A program made the position numbers and the translations under genes. This document shows, in pieces, positions 46,520-58,214 of a DNA stretch of 64,000 bases. Origin of the DNA: Lonicera japonica (lineage: Eukaryota; Streptophyta; Magnoliopsida; Dipsacales; Caprifoliaceae); contig CM038467.1 in assembly GCA_021464415.1 (NCBI GenBank), positions 9,751,411-9,815,410 of the forward strand, given 5' to 3'. The notes beneath the pieces are model-generated. The model did not search any database and was not told where the DNA came from. It saw only the letters and a list, made by a program, of their open reading frames with translations. The first letter of the stretch is position 1; each line of letters begins with the position of its first letter.

Positions 46520-47262
46520 TTTTCCTTCTCTCTCTACCAATACCCTCAAATATCTCCTATATTTCACCTCTTCATCTTCCTCTCCGACCTCTCCACCACC
46601 AGCATCACCCCTAAAAACCCAATCATCTCCACCACCAGCATTACCCCAGAAAAAAAAATCCCCCGCACCACCCCCACCAAAAGCCTCCTCCCCTCCACCT
46701 CCCGCAACCACCCCTTCCCCAAAAAAACTCATCACCGCCCCCCGTAGAAATAAAATTCCCCATCTCCATCACCACTACCACCACCATCTCAACCAAATTC
46801 CAATTCCCAAGAACCGAAATTCAATCATCTTCCTCCTCCGGCATCCACTAAAAGCCCTTATACTCCTAATTCGATTTTGCCCAAGACCTTCATTCCACCA
46901 TCTCCGAGCACCACCGGTGAGAAGTCGCCGCTAGTTCCACCCAGGAAATAAGGTTCGTCTCAGGCTCCACGGAGTGAAGCGCCAAATAAGTCGCTGTCGT
47001 GGTTGAGTAGTAGTGGTAGTAATGACCGATCGCCGGCAGGATCTGGTGAATTATCATCGTCGTTGTTAACATCAACCTCAACATCACATTCGATGACAAT
47101 AGCAATAATAGCAGGGGTTGGAGTGGCTGTGGCGTTACTGACTGTTGCTTAAGCTGTACTTTGTGTAGTTTGTACCAGGAGGAAGAAGAGAAAGCATTAG
47201 TATATGCATCCTGGGGTGAGGATCCCGGTGATGCTAAGCAAAAGGGTTTAGATTTTGTTTTA
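46520..47262 (+). pseudogene. PERK-like receptor kinase ectodomain and membrane-segment fragment
   Basis: The plus-strand frames encode a Ser/Pro-rich extensin-like stretch (SPPPALPQKKKSPAPPPPKA, SSPPPPATTPSP), a frame shift, then PKTFIPPSPSTTGEKSPLVP, a stop, and then SWLSSSGSNDRSPAGSGE. A membrane-type segment follows (MTIAIIAGVGVAVALLTVA, stop, AVLCVVCTRRKKRK). The layout of proline-rich ectodomain, single membrane span and basic stop-transfer patch is that of proline-rich extensin-like receptor kinases. The kinase domain is absent and at least three in-frame stops are present, so this is a dead fragment. A plain extensin-like origin is the alternative. Confidence 0.6.
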
Positions 47263-47780
47263 AGTTAGTTAAGATTTACTTATTGTTTATAATATTAGAA
47301 TTTAAAATTGTAAAGTGGTTGTACTTAATAAATTAGTGAATATTTTAGTATTAAATTATTATTAAAAATAATATTTATAAAATTAAATTAATAATATTTT
47401 TTGTCAGTGCATCCACGTTTACGGATTAACTTAATAAGTAGTGCAAATTAACTTAATAATACAGATTAACTATAAGATATAGTGAATAGAAACAAAATCA
47501 CCCAAAAGAAAAAGAAAAATAACCATCAGCATCCCTGTGTTGGTGGTTGTTAGTTGAATAAGTAAAAGACGTGTTTCTTTAAACATAAACGAAGTAACCT
47601 AGTTTTCTTTTAACTTGAATTATTATTTTTTAATTTTGCCATATTTTGGCTTGAACCGAAAGTTAGCAAGTCACCGAACCGCGTATTCCGACAATTCACA
47701 TTAAAAATAACTATAAAAGTAAATATATCCACAATTCCTCATTTTATATTATTATATTATTATTATTGGCATTGGTTTCG
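47263..47780. other. AT-rich spacer
   Basis: No feature was recognised. The 3' end probably holds the promoter of the RING-CH gene. Confidence 0.4.
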
Positions 47781-48650
47781 AAGAAGAGGGCTTACGACTT
47801 TGCTAATAGACTTGTTCAACAGCTGCAAACAACGACGACAACAACAACGCGATCGAAGATAATATCATTTTGAGAGGTATTCTCGATTCAAATTTTCCAT
47901 TTATTTGTGTTTCATATCTTCACAGGTTGATCGATTTTAACATCTAATTCAGCAATTGCTTCCAATTTCATTTTGATCCGTCAATTTGTAGGTTTGTTTC
48001 CATTTTAGTTTTTATGTTCAATGATAAATGCGCATGTTTATTGGGGCTTCACCTGCAGTTTTAAACCGAAGCTTTTGAGCCCTAGCTCAATTTTGAGACC
48101 CTTTCTCTGAAAATGTCTGTCCTTTTGTTGCTTTGAAATCCACAGATAAGGAGAGTTTAATTTCCATCGGTATACTGGAACCTCTAACAAGGTCCAGTTT
48201 TTTTTAACTTTTTTCTTATGGTACCGTAAGTTTAGGGATGTATCTTGCTTGGTGGTTGCTAAAGTGAGAAAAGGGAAAGGAAACATAAACTTTTTGTTTT
48301 TAACATTATTATAATTCGGCGTCGGCGTTTTGATATCCAAGTCAATAAGATTCCTTACTTAATCGAGCCTCATACAACCAACCAGCAACGAGGTTGTTAG
48401 TCCGAGTTTTATCGTTGCAAATTGCAATACTTTCCTAATTCAGCGTTAGACCTTGATTTTTGTTTCATTTCTCCTCTGTACATGCAGGATTCATTTTGTC
48501 CAATTTTTAGAAATACGTTTCTCTTGTTGTCCGTGTTAATTATATTTATTTTTTTCATGAATTTTTTTAGCATAGCTTGTGTTTGTGTGTTTAAACTTTT
48601 GGCCTTAATGCACCAATACAGTGGGTGACTCGGATATTTTTATAATACAG
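47781..48650 (+). other. 5'-UTR exon and intron of the RING-CH gene
   Basis: A leader with cgacgacaacaacaacg (about 47831) ends in ttttgagag/gtattc near 47876, a likely donor. The acceptor ataatacag ends at 48650, two bases before the start codon. The transcription start is inferred. Confidence 0.45.
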
Positions 48651-48652
48651 TG

Positions 48653-51600
48653 ATGGGAGAGCACCTTGTTTTAAGTGTTGATGGCCTCATTACCCCTAAT
48701 TCGTCGCAATCTCTGCATGGGGCTAAAGCTCCAATGTCATCCGGACAGAGTTCTTGCAGTACTGCAGCTGATCCGTGCATTTCCATCATTAATAATAAGG
48801 AAGACAAAGAAAATGATGAAGAAGAACCACTACTTCAGACAGTGGAATGCCGCATCTGCCAAGAGGAGGACAGCATTAAAAACCTAGAGAGCCCTTGTGC
48901 CTGTAGTGGCAGCCTTAAGGTATCTCCTCTGATGTTTGTTGCGTCAATGATGCGCATTTAGTCCCTTTTTTTTTTGGGGTGCAAAAGGAAGTTATTTAGT
49001 AAGTTATATATGGATGTATTACGTGTCCAAGTATGTGAATGTGTATATATATGACTTAATCTGGTAATCCACAATTCCACATGCTCAAGTTTTATTCTAT
49101 AACCATTGATTGTATTGCATGTAATGAATATTTTGGATGTTTCCCCTTTTAATATATTTAGTTGATGACTCCTACTCTAGTTTGCATGTCCATTCTCCCA
49201 AAGAAAATAAGCCATGGAAGATTCTTACTTTAACCCTGGAAAGACTCCTTTAACTTTCTTTGGTGTCATGAAGCTACAAGCACCTTAGGTGAGTGGTAGC
49301 AGGATTTTCTTTGAACTTTGTTCTTAGGATGGGGTCATGCATCTTATATTATTATGGTCGGTGAGTTTGCATGGTGCTTGGTGTTATCCTTGAACTGCTC
49401 CTGTATCTATATTCTGTTCACCTGACTTTGGTTGTGTTTCTGTTTCTGTTTGATAATGGGCCTCGAATGATTATAATACACTATAACTGTGTATTACAAT
49501 TTTTTTTGCACTGTAAGCATGATATCACCGCTTCTTTAGTTTCTTAAGTAATTTAATTTTCTGGGTTCCTTTTGGCATTACATAAAACTATCTAGGATTC
49601 AGCTGCGTTACATAAGGTCTTTTCCTTTTATATTCCCAGTAAACATTTAATGTTGCATAGTACCTTCTTTCTGAAGTTTAACAGCTGATCAATATGTATA
49701 TTTATTTATCCAGTTCGCTCATAGGAAGTGCGTTCAGCGATGGTGCAATGAGAAAGGAGATATAACTTGTGAAATATGTCATCAGGTATGTCACTCTATC
49801 TTGGTTGCAACCTTTATTGCTACTTGCTACTTTTCTTTCTCACTCTTGCCTTTTGGTATGCATCATCATAAGTTTTTGCATATATTGAAGAAATACTTGC
49901 CACATGTTATCTGGATTGTGGCTCGATTAGCTCAGAAATGATTTCCAACATATTTGGATAAAATCTTAAATCCAGATTCATAGATGTAGTGAGACCATCA
50001 CAAATTATGTACTTTCTTAGGAGGCTTAAGCTTGTCTATGTTGGAGTGTTGGATAAGCACTTATAACTTCCACCCCTTTCTCAGTTCTGTCTTAACATGC
50101 TTCTAGCATGTCTTTGCATAATTAAGCATAAACTCCCTCCTTTGTGAAATAGTCATAAAATGAGATAATTTGACTGATTTTCCTTTTTCTTTTGGGTGGG
50201 GTATAGGTGACTGCGATATACACATGGCAAAACTATTTCTTGGGTGAAAGTATGATGTTGCCTTACTCTTTTTAACATGTACTACTAGTTGCTACTTACT
50301 AGTTCCCTTTAGAAAGTAGGAATAGATACAGAAGCTTTGTGCTCCCTTTGTTTCTAGGGATGGGGATTTGTAACCGTATAACGTGATATGGACATGGAAA
50401 AACTATTAGATGAGTGGAAGTGAGGTGTTGTCTTGATAAGGTGAAATAGTCACAAGAATATTATGTATCGATATGCACCTCAATTGAGAGAAACAAGCAC
50501 CTAGAATGGGTTCCTCGCTCCAAGTAACATATCAAGTAAGCAAGCTTGTGTGCATTTGGTAAAGAATATTTTGCTTCATTCGTCATCTTAAATTCAGCAA
50601 ACTAACTGGTAGAGTTATATAAAATGATATGTGCTGACTTCTTTAAAGGATTTTCTTTGATGGACAGCCTTACCAATCTGGTTATACTGCTCCACCTCGT
50701 CCCCCTTCCTATGAAGATACTACAATTGATATCAGGCATGTTTAAAACACTCGGTCCTCTTTTTTCCACAATTATTTGACTTGCAATTTACCTTCTTAAT
50801 CTTATATTATTGCAATGGAAAATTTCAGTTAACTGGGGTGATTTCCATAAAATGATATGCTGACTTATTTAAAGGATTTACTCGTTGCTTTTCTTTGGTG
50901 TAGCATTGTCCTAAAAGTGCTAATTACCATGTTGCCCTTGGTGTTATTCCACAAATCAATATATAAAAATTAATCTGCTTGCTCCGTTTGTACTTTGCTA
51001 TTTCTCACAGTGGGGGCTGGACAATCGGTGGCACTCCTTTGGACTTGCATGACCCGCGACTTTTGGCTATGGCAGCTGCAGAACGCCATCTTGCGGAGGC
51101 TGAGTATGACGAGTACGAGGATACAAATGCCAGTGGAGCTGCATTTTGTCGCTCTGCTGCTCTAATCGTAAGTGGTTCCTATATCTGCTTGCACAAGTGT
51201 AATAATTTAATTCATATCTATTACCAGAAAAGTTGGATAATAACTCTTGGCTTTTGGATAAGTGGAAAGCAATATATAGTATAAAAATGCTGGTGACGGG
51301 TATATTTAATGTCCTAGGGCCAAGTAATTATACTTCAGCCGTTTACTGATACTTTTCTCTCTTTTCCAAGTGGTTCCCCTATTCCCTCTCCTCTCCTCTT
51401 GGGGAGAAAATAAGTGAAGTGGTTTACTGATTGGATATTGTGTTCAGATTTTGTTTGGCATTCCATATATTTTTGTATGAATTTCTAAAATATATTATAA
51501 AGTGGGACTTTAAGGACTGTATTCTTCCCCAACACCCTCCCTCTCGAAACATTCACATATACATATAGAGAGAAGCCAGGAAGGTGTTTATTTTATGAAA

Positions 51601-52738
51601 GTTTTGGTTTATAATAAGCAACCTTAAAACACCCTTTCGTTTCCAATTTTTGGTTACTAAACTTTGTTCCTTTTGTATAATGTCTTTAAATGTCTTCAGT
51701 GTTGAAAAATTGTATGTTGATTAGCTTTGTTTTCCCTTTTCTTTGATCAAGTTAGTTAGTGCAATCATGAACAATAAGTTATGTCTTAACAGTTAATGGC
51801 CCTTCTACTCTTGAGGCACGCCCTAACCCTAGGAAATGGCGATGAGGATGGTGATGACGCTTCCACCTTTTTCACTGTAAGTGGGGCTTGTATGATCAAA
51901 TTGATATATTATATGCACTTTGCCACTTTTCCATACACAACTTTGTAGTCACTTGGTTGGGCCACTTTGACCATATGGTTGATGCAGCTATTCTTGCTTC
52001 GGGCTGCCAGTTTTCTTCTCCCCTGCTATATCATGGCGTGGGCTATCAGTATACTGCAACGTAGAAGGCAGAGACAGGTGAGAGGCTTCTTTTAACTGTA
52101 GCAGATCTCAGGTTCTTCTATTTGGGGTGCATGTCTCTGTACTCTTCTCACACTTTGTTTCTATAAGAAAATACTTTTTGCTTAACTTAATATCAAACTA
52201 GATTGTTTAAAATTTTAGTGGTGAATAGAAATAATAAACATATACATGGTAAGTACACGTCCGTTAACAAATGACCTATACTTATATTATTCTAATGAGG
52301 TGCGTGTGGTAAGGGGATGTACTTGGTTGCTTTGCGGAGTTGTATTGGGAGGATAGGTGTAAGTGTGTGACCAGTCTAGCAATCAACATGGATGTAAGCA
52401 GATACTCACATATAAAACCACATTGTATACCAACCTACTGTGTGAAAAGTTGGAACTTATGATTCATTCTTGTTATTCTATCATGGATTTTGATTTGCCT
52501 ATTTGTCTCTGTATTAAAAAATTAAAAATTCCTATATTAATGTAACTTTTAATTATTTTTGTTGATTCAGGAAGCAGCAGCAGCACTGGCGGCTAGTGAT
52601 GTAGCGTTTATGATACAGGCGGGACAACGCAGGGGGTTACAGGTGACAATAGCAACACCAGGACCTCCACCACCAGTACCCGCAGCGACTCCTCCAGGCC
52701 CTGCTGCCAGTCCCCAACAGGTGCCGCCGCTTCAATAA
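48653..52738 (+). CDS. RING-CH (RINGv/MARCH-type) membrane E3 ubiquitin ligase
   Basis: Seven coding exons: 48653-48919, 49714-49785, 50668-50735, 51011-51167, 51793-51876, 51988-52077 and 52571-52738, giving 301 residues with all phases consistent. The RING-CH zinc ligands are C66, C69, C82, C84, H92, C95, C108 and C111, with the C-x2-C-x12-C-x-C-x7-H-x2-C-x12-C-x2-C spacing that marks RINGv rather than RING. The plant-specific DUF3675 region follows (TTIDISGGWTIGGTPLDLHD). Two hydrophobic segments (about 182-199 and 217-239) should anchor it in membranes, and the C-terminus is proline-rich. Such ligases transfer ubiquitin to membrane substrates; the target is unknown. The third intron (50736-51010) begins with GC instead of GT. 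Only the GC donor keeps the frame. Confidence 0.93.
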
Positions 52739-53210
52739 CATATGATTCATTTGCCTCTGTTGTTTAAGCTGCAAATTTAAGTGTATTGTGTTTTCTAGTA
52801 AGTATTAAGAAAGTGTCAAAAAAAAGTTGCTTATCTCTGCTGTGGGCTTTATTGCCAGAAAGCTTAAGAGCACAAAATTCTCATATGTTAATTTTTAATT
52901 GTTATGTTTGTATAATGTAAAAATGTGTAGAGACATATCCTGGAAGATTAAAGCTGCCATTGTGGCTGCTGCTGCTGGGTAAAACTTGTGGTTAAGAGGT
53001 TTGGGCTTTATAGAGAAGATCTCGCGTGAGAGGTCTTTAAACTTCGGTTGTAACTTTTATTTTTTTGGGGAATAACGATACTGTCCTCTTCGTCTTTTTC
53101 GTTTGTTTAAACCGGCATTTTGCCTTACATGCTTGGCGTTAAGTGTAGAAATTTCCTTTCAGTTGGCCTTGGCCCATTTGCTCACTTTTCTATAATTGTT
53201 ATTCATGTCT
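52739..53210. other. 3' region of the RING-CH gene
   Basis: Probable 3'-UTR of 200-400 bases, including tgctgctgctgg near 52968. No separate feature was recognised. Confidence 0.4.
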
Positions 53211-53473
53211 AGGGACGAATATCTAATGCACCTACGAAAAATAAAACACGGCGCACAAAAATGAAAAGAAAAAAAAAAGGCTGGGTGTGAAAAAACATAC
53301 CCTAACATTCTGCTTCTAAACAAGGACACCAAGTTCGCTTGAAATCGTAAGTACCAGCTCATCTTCGATACCATTACGCAAGAGTTGATAATGGTAGGGA
53401 CGAATATCTAATGCACCTAAGAGAAATAAAACACGGCACACAAAAAAGAAAAGAAAAAAAAGCTTGGGTGTGG
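53211..53473. repeat. Direct duplication with 184-bp period
   Basis: The segment gggacgaatatctaatgcac...aaaacacggcgcacaaaaa...ggctgggtgtg at 53212-53289 recurs at 53396-53472 with a few changes. Adjacent sequence (ctaaacaaggacacc) lies only between the copies. The parent element is not identified. Confidence 0.7.
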
Positions 53474-53517
53474 AAAATGGCGAAAGATTACTACTAAATT
53501 TTCTTTCATAAAAATTT

Positions 53518-53615
53518 TGGGGGTTAGGTTATAAGCGGTGCATTCTTATATCTTATAAATCTTTTCGCCTTGGCATGGATAGCCTACTTACTTTTAACTA
53601 GACCAGGGAGGGATC
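53518..53615. repeat. Dispersed repeat shared with 41460-41560
   Basis: It holds ttatatcttataaatcttttcg, ttggcatggatagcctac and gaccagggagggatcag in the same order as the copy near 41.5 kb. Confidence 0.55.
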
Positions 53616-53771
53616 AGTAGAGGTGCGCATAAACTAGCTTAGGACACTCTTTATCGTTGAACCATTTTTTTTTTCTAAATGTTTTTTTCCCAGAACATAA
53701 ATTTACCAACTTAAAACAGAAAAAAGGTTTTTTTGCATATTATTCCAAATTTTCATTTGAATCAGAGAGTT

Positions 53772-54134
53772 ATCTACGTTTGACGCGCAAGATAAAAGGG
53801 TGAGATAGAATAATTTATTCTATCCCATGTTTGGTACTTATTGAATATCTGGGTAGATTATTTATTCCACTAAAACCTTTTATTCTATCTAGAGAAGGAT
53901 TAATGAATCCCACCTTTAATTCCACCTAAGAGGTGGGATTAAATAATCCTATCCGGCACTTTAATTCGGCGCATACTTCTTAGGTGGGATTCGTTAATCC
54001 TTTCTCGGTGAGATAAAAAGCTTTAGTAGAACAAATAATCAATCCCAATATCCAATCCCGACGAATACTAAATATGAGATATGATAGAGTTATCTTATCC
54101 CATCTTTTTATCCGGTGTGTCAAATGCAACCTTA
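53772..54134. mobile_element. Hairpin MITE
   Basis: The left end (acgtttgacgcgcaagataa) pairs with the right end (ttatccggtgtgtcaaatgc). Interior blocks also pair, for example aatcccacc(t)tt on the left with aggtgggatt on the right. Nearly the whole element can fold. Its ends resemble those of 1070-1906. Confidence 0.65.
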
Positions 54135-55609
54135 AGGTTTTAGCATAGTAGCCTTTTAAAGGTTTTAGCATAGTAGAAGCGGATGAATTACTATGATTTG
54201 TCATAGGTGACAGGCTCGTATTGTCTCCATTAACTGGGGTATGGAATATTTTATATGCCTATATATCCCTGTCTACAGAGAGCATATCCACAGTATCTCA
54301 TTCCCTTGAAGCAAGCAAGAGTCGTTATCATACGTCTCCTTTAGCCTCCGGAATCTTTCTTCTTTTTTTATGCGAGATTAACAGTGACAGAGTAAATAGA
54401 TTGTGAGGGAGTTTAGCCATTTGGGCTTATGGTGATGCCTCTGTAGTCATTATTGAGTTAAACAAATGGCAATGGAGATATCTTTTTAAAGTAAATGCCT
54501 CCTTTGAATCATTTACTCAATAGGATGGCAAAAGCAGAAATCCTTATATATTAGAGAATCTTTTCCCTTGATTATATGGGCTTTCGCTTTGACCAATAAT
54601 ATCAGGCTAGAAAGTGGGAGAATTCTTGGGGTTTTGAATTGGAACTATACATGGGGGAGGAATTAGAGTTAGAGCCTATAGCTGCTGCTCAATCTTAAAG
54701 ATGAAAGCATGAAGGATGTACAACTCATTAAGCACAAGAAACCAACACGCGCTTCTTTTTTTTTTTTGTGGGATGGCTAAAAGAGCTTGGAATTCTAAAG
54801 TGAGTTACCATAAAGCAAAAGCTTGGTTTTCTTTGTGGGGAGTTTATATTCCTCCTCACCTTGCCCCTACATATCCCACCTTTATCTGGCTTTCTTGCAA
54901 CTGTACTTAATCTCACATCTTTGGCTATATAAAAACAAAATTCTAAGGGTTGTGTTATTGCAAAGCAATTATAAATAATGCCAAACCAATGTACAACTTT
55001 TAATGCATATGGCACAACTCATGGAAGCAGTACTTTGCTCTGACAAAGTTAAATTGCTTTGGCAATAGGAGTAGCCAATTTTATACACACATAATCCATC
55101 AAGCCTAATAAGCAAAAACCACTTAAAACTATATCATAAATGTAGTCCTAGTGTTAAGCCTACGAGTGTTTGTGTCAAATTGCCAATACAAAAAATATTG
55201 ATGGGGTACAAGTACATGCTCGCATAATCGCATATCAGTTCAAGATGCTGAGTTAAGCATTTTTTGCTTGGTTCAAAAGAGCAAGGCAAATGACGAGACG
55301 TAGGGAATCAAGAAAAAATTCTTCCGGAAGAGTAGTGTTCCAACTATCAACTTTTATTCAAACCGGCCAGAGTCTTCTAAAACGGTCAGTCTTCTAAAAC
55401 AGCCTTACATTGCTTCAATAGCAGGCTTATGATTGAAGTGAAACCAAAAATCCCCTAGATGTTTTGGGTCCCTCTATTGCTTTATTATGCCTTTATTCTT
55501 GCAAATCCTACAAAAGATAAACCACAGGCTTATTAAAGCACCTTATTCTCTCACATTATGATTTATAAGCCGGTTATTCTTGTTCTTTAGCTAGTGTAAA
55601 AACATAAAC
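54135..55609. other. Spacer and promoter side of the CLE gene
   Basis: Less AT-rich than most spacers here but without a supported gene. A short tandem phrase, aaggttttagcatagtag, occurs twice near 54131-54176. The region next to 55610 presumably contains the CLE promoter. Confidence 0.4.
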
Positions 55610-55897
55610 ATGAGTTTGCCTTATTGTAAACTATTTATCCTTATTGTTTGTATAGCAATCCTGTCTGTTCAAGCAGAGGTTGATTTTGGGCTAACCAGCA
55701 AAGATTTTATGCTTAGGCGGGGAAAAATGCAATCTGTAATCCATCAAAGAAATTTGCGTATTCTAGAGCATGTTGTTGTTGAGGACCTGGAGCCCCAGTT
55801 GGATATTTCACCAGCACCCTCGAAAATGTTTGATCACAATCAATCGAACAAAAGAAAAGTTCGGAGAGGACCAGATCCCATCCACAACAAGTGCTGA
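55610..55897 (+). CDS. CLE signalling peptide precursor (CLE25/26/45-like)
   Basis: A single-exon 95-residue precursor. Residues 1 to about 22 form a signal peptide (YCKLFILIVCIAILSVQA), followed by a variable acidic-basic region. The conserved CLE dodecamer RKVRRGPDPIHN sits at residues 82-93, with only KC after it. CLE peptides are cut out, secreted and perceived by CLV1/BAM-type receptor kinases with CIK or CLV2 partners. The dodecamer is closest, from memory, to CLE25/CLE26 (RKVPxGPDPIHN), but it has arginine in place of proline at position 4, as in CLE45 (RRVRRGSDPIHN), a root phloem peptide. A phloem or root role is an inference. The first ATG of the frame gives the signal peptide directly. 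Confidence 0.92.
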   Translation: MSLPYCKLFILIVCIAILSVQAEVDFGLTSKDFMLRRGKMQSVIHQRNLRILEHVVVEDLEPQLDISPAPSKMFDHNQSNKRKVRRGPDPIHNKC

Positions 55898-56517
55898 TAT
55901 GCAGGGAAAAGAAAGAATCCAACTGTTTTTTACTTGATGTTTAGAAGGTTTTTCTGCAAATTCTGATTGGTTGGTTGGTTTTCTACAGTTCTATTTGTTT
56001 TGAGTAAAAACTTCTTCAAGGTATTATCATGTTTATGTAGTACAAACGTAGATTTGTTCTTAGTTTCTAACCTGCAGATGAATACTTAGGATGATGATGC
56101 TGGCTCATAAACATGTATTATAGCATTTTTTCCTCAACAGAATTAAACTTCAATACGTGCATCTAAATTATATATATATATATATATTCACCATTGTACT
56201 TCTACATTATACAGGGTGAGAAGGAAAGGCTATTTCAGTAAATATTTTTGCTAGCTTATATCTTATAATGTAATGCCAAGTTCATGATCATTTGCCTTCT
56301 AGTAAAGCGTGTCTTTAATAGAAATGAGTGAATCCACGTTCCTGTAAATAGAACTACACTATAAATCAAAATATATATTACATAATTAATAGAAAATAGT
56401 AACAGAAAACAGGGATATCTGACCTTTGTCAAAACCAAGTTAGTTTCACCTTTTTTAAAAGAAGCTACAGCCTAACCATATATCTGATCTTCCTTATAAA
56501 ATTCAACTGATTTATGT
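55898..56517. other. Spacer between CLE and GT47 genes
   Basis: The two genes converge, so this holds both 3' regions. A (TA)n tract is at about 56168-56188. No other feature was recognised. Confidence 0.45.
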
Positions 56518-58214
56518 TCATAAAATCAAAGAACTTTGGTCCTTCAATAAAAGCTGAGATCTACGGTACCTATTCTTTCTGTGAACATTATATCTTATCA
56601 AGGAGGATCTCTTGCGTGAAACTGCCTCCCAAATCATATTCACAGCATCACCAGGCAGTGATGGATGTTGATATTCAAAGTGGTGTCCAATCTCCTTTAT
56701 TCTTTCCCACATTTTGGTCCACCTTTCTTGACCGATCCCCCTAAGAAGATTCAAAAGGTATCCCTCTTTTACCGCGTCTGATGAACGGACGAATATGCAG
56801 AACTCAGAGTAGTCAAGAACATCTTCGAATGGCAACTCTATATCATCGCTAATTATAACAGGCACACAATGACTAGCAATGGCATCAAAAAGGCGATTTG
56901 AAGAAGGGGTGTCTCCGGCTATATTCAGGCAGAATTTTGATGAAGCCATCCCGCGGCCAGCCTGTTTAATCCCGTTTGCCTGTACTGTTCCGAATGTGAA
57001 GTGTACATCTTTCTTGTCTTTGAGAAGGTAGTATAATTCTTGACGAATTGCTCCACCCTGATAATAATCCGGATTTGATACTTTAGAACGACCAGAATGA
57101 AGTCAAATATCGAATCAAACAATTCAGTTCTTAAAATTCATAAATATAGTAGTGTTTTCAAAAAATTATCAAATGCACCCTAGTAATTCATAATGGAGAG
57201 GCGGGGGGCGGGGGGGGGGGGGGTGGAATAACTTACATCTTTCCTATAAATCGCTCCTTGGAAGTACACCAATACAGGTCTCTCTTCAAATGTGGACGAG
57301 TTTCTTGCAGCAACGATCTTCACCATATGTTTGTAAGGAGCAATCACATCTTTCTCAAGATTTGCAATTTCGACTGGGTATCTTCCAAAATCCGCAAGCA
57401 CAAACATGGCCAAACCCAACTTCTTTCTCACAGCCAACATGCTATTCGGGTGGTGGGCCACAATAAGATGATCCTTCCCACCTGATTGCCTCCATTCACG
57501 TCGACCCTTCAAAAAGTCCACCAGTTTATCCTGTAAAAATCTGTTGATACTAACTCTCTCCTTTCTGTTAATCTTAGAATGCCTGTTGTAGCTCAAAGAT
57601 GAGAAAAAGGGCACAAATATAACATCCGCTTGGCTTATATTTTGAACCCGAATTGCACTGCACGGTCTTACTATGTTCGGAGTGTTTGACGAGAGAAGAT
57701 CAAGGGTGAGCCAGTACTCTATACTGTGCTGTAAGTTTAGCCCACCCGGGTATGGAAGGATTTGGCTCTGGTCGCTAACATTTGGCCATCTTTGATTTGG
57801 ACTTCCTCTCCAACCCAATAATCCAAAGTGAAATTCGGGGGGTAAGTCGTACATGTAAACCCTTAGAAGGGCCGAATTCGGGTCACATGCATCCGTTTTA
57901 TCTTGTTTTAGGGAAACGGACTTGCTTGAATAGGAATTTTCACAGTCAATCTCATTGACTTGTGTTCTTGAAGGTTGGTGTGTAGAAATTGGGGAAGTGA
58001 CATAGGAATGAAAATGATGTTCAATTGGTTTTCTGTGGTCATTGGATTCGAAGCAAAGTGACGTGCTATTAACAAGAATCTTAAGAACTGAAGTGGGGAT
58101 CGAGGAATTATTATTGAAACGGAACAAGAACAACGAAGAAAGGATCAAAAGGGACATTGAGATGGCTACTAGGCATGAAAAAAACCGAGAGGATAACGTG
58201 TTCTTTTCGGTCAT
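56518..58214 (-). CDS. Exostosin-family glycosyltransferase (GT47)
   Basis: Two exons, 58214-57237 and 57057-56518, are joined in phase 0 (aaagat/gtaagt; attatcag/ggtgga) and encode 505 residues. A type II signal anchor lies at about 12-32 (FSCLVAISMSLLILSSLFLF), so the enzyme should sit in the Golgi facing the lumen. The exostosin domain spans about 115-450: RVYMYDLPPEFHFGLLGW, ADVIFVPFFSSLSYNRH, FLKGRREWRQSGGKDHLIVA, ADFGRYPVEIANLEKDVIAP, FQGAIYRKD, SSKFCLNIAGDTPSSNRLFD, CVPVIISDDIELPFEDVLDY. GT47 members build wall polymers such as pectic arabinan, xyloglucan side chains and xylan. This one is nearest in style to the ARAD-like subgroup, but the sugar and acceptor cannot be fixed. The ATG at 58214 follows an in-frame stop, which settles the start. 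Confidence 0.92.
57201..57224 (+). repeat. Poly-G tract in the GT47 intron
   Basis: A near-unbroken run of about 20 guanines (gcggggggcg followed by G13) starts about 12 bases from the donor site. In the transcript it is a C-run. It is prone to slippage and to G-quadruplex formation in DNA. Confidence 0.9.

Noticed and set aside
46505..46735. Glycine-rich minus-strand frame
   Set aside because: Antisense shadow of the proline-rich PERK-like fragment.
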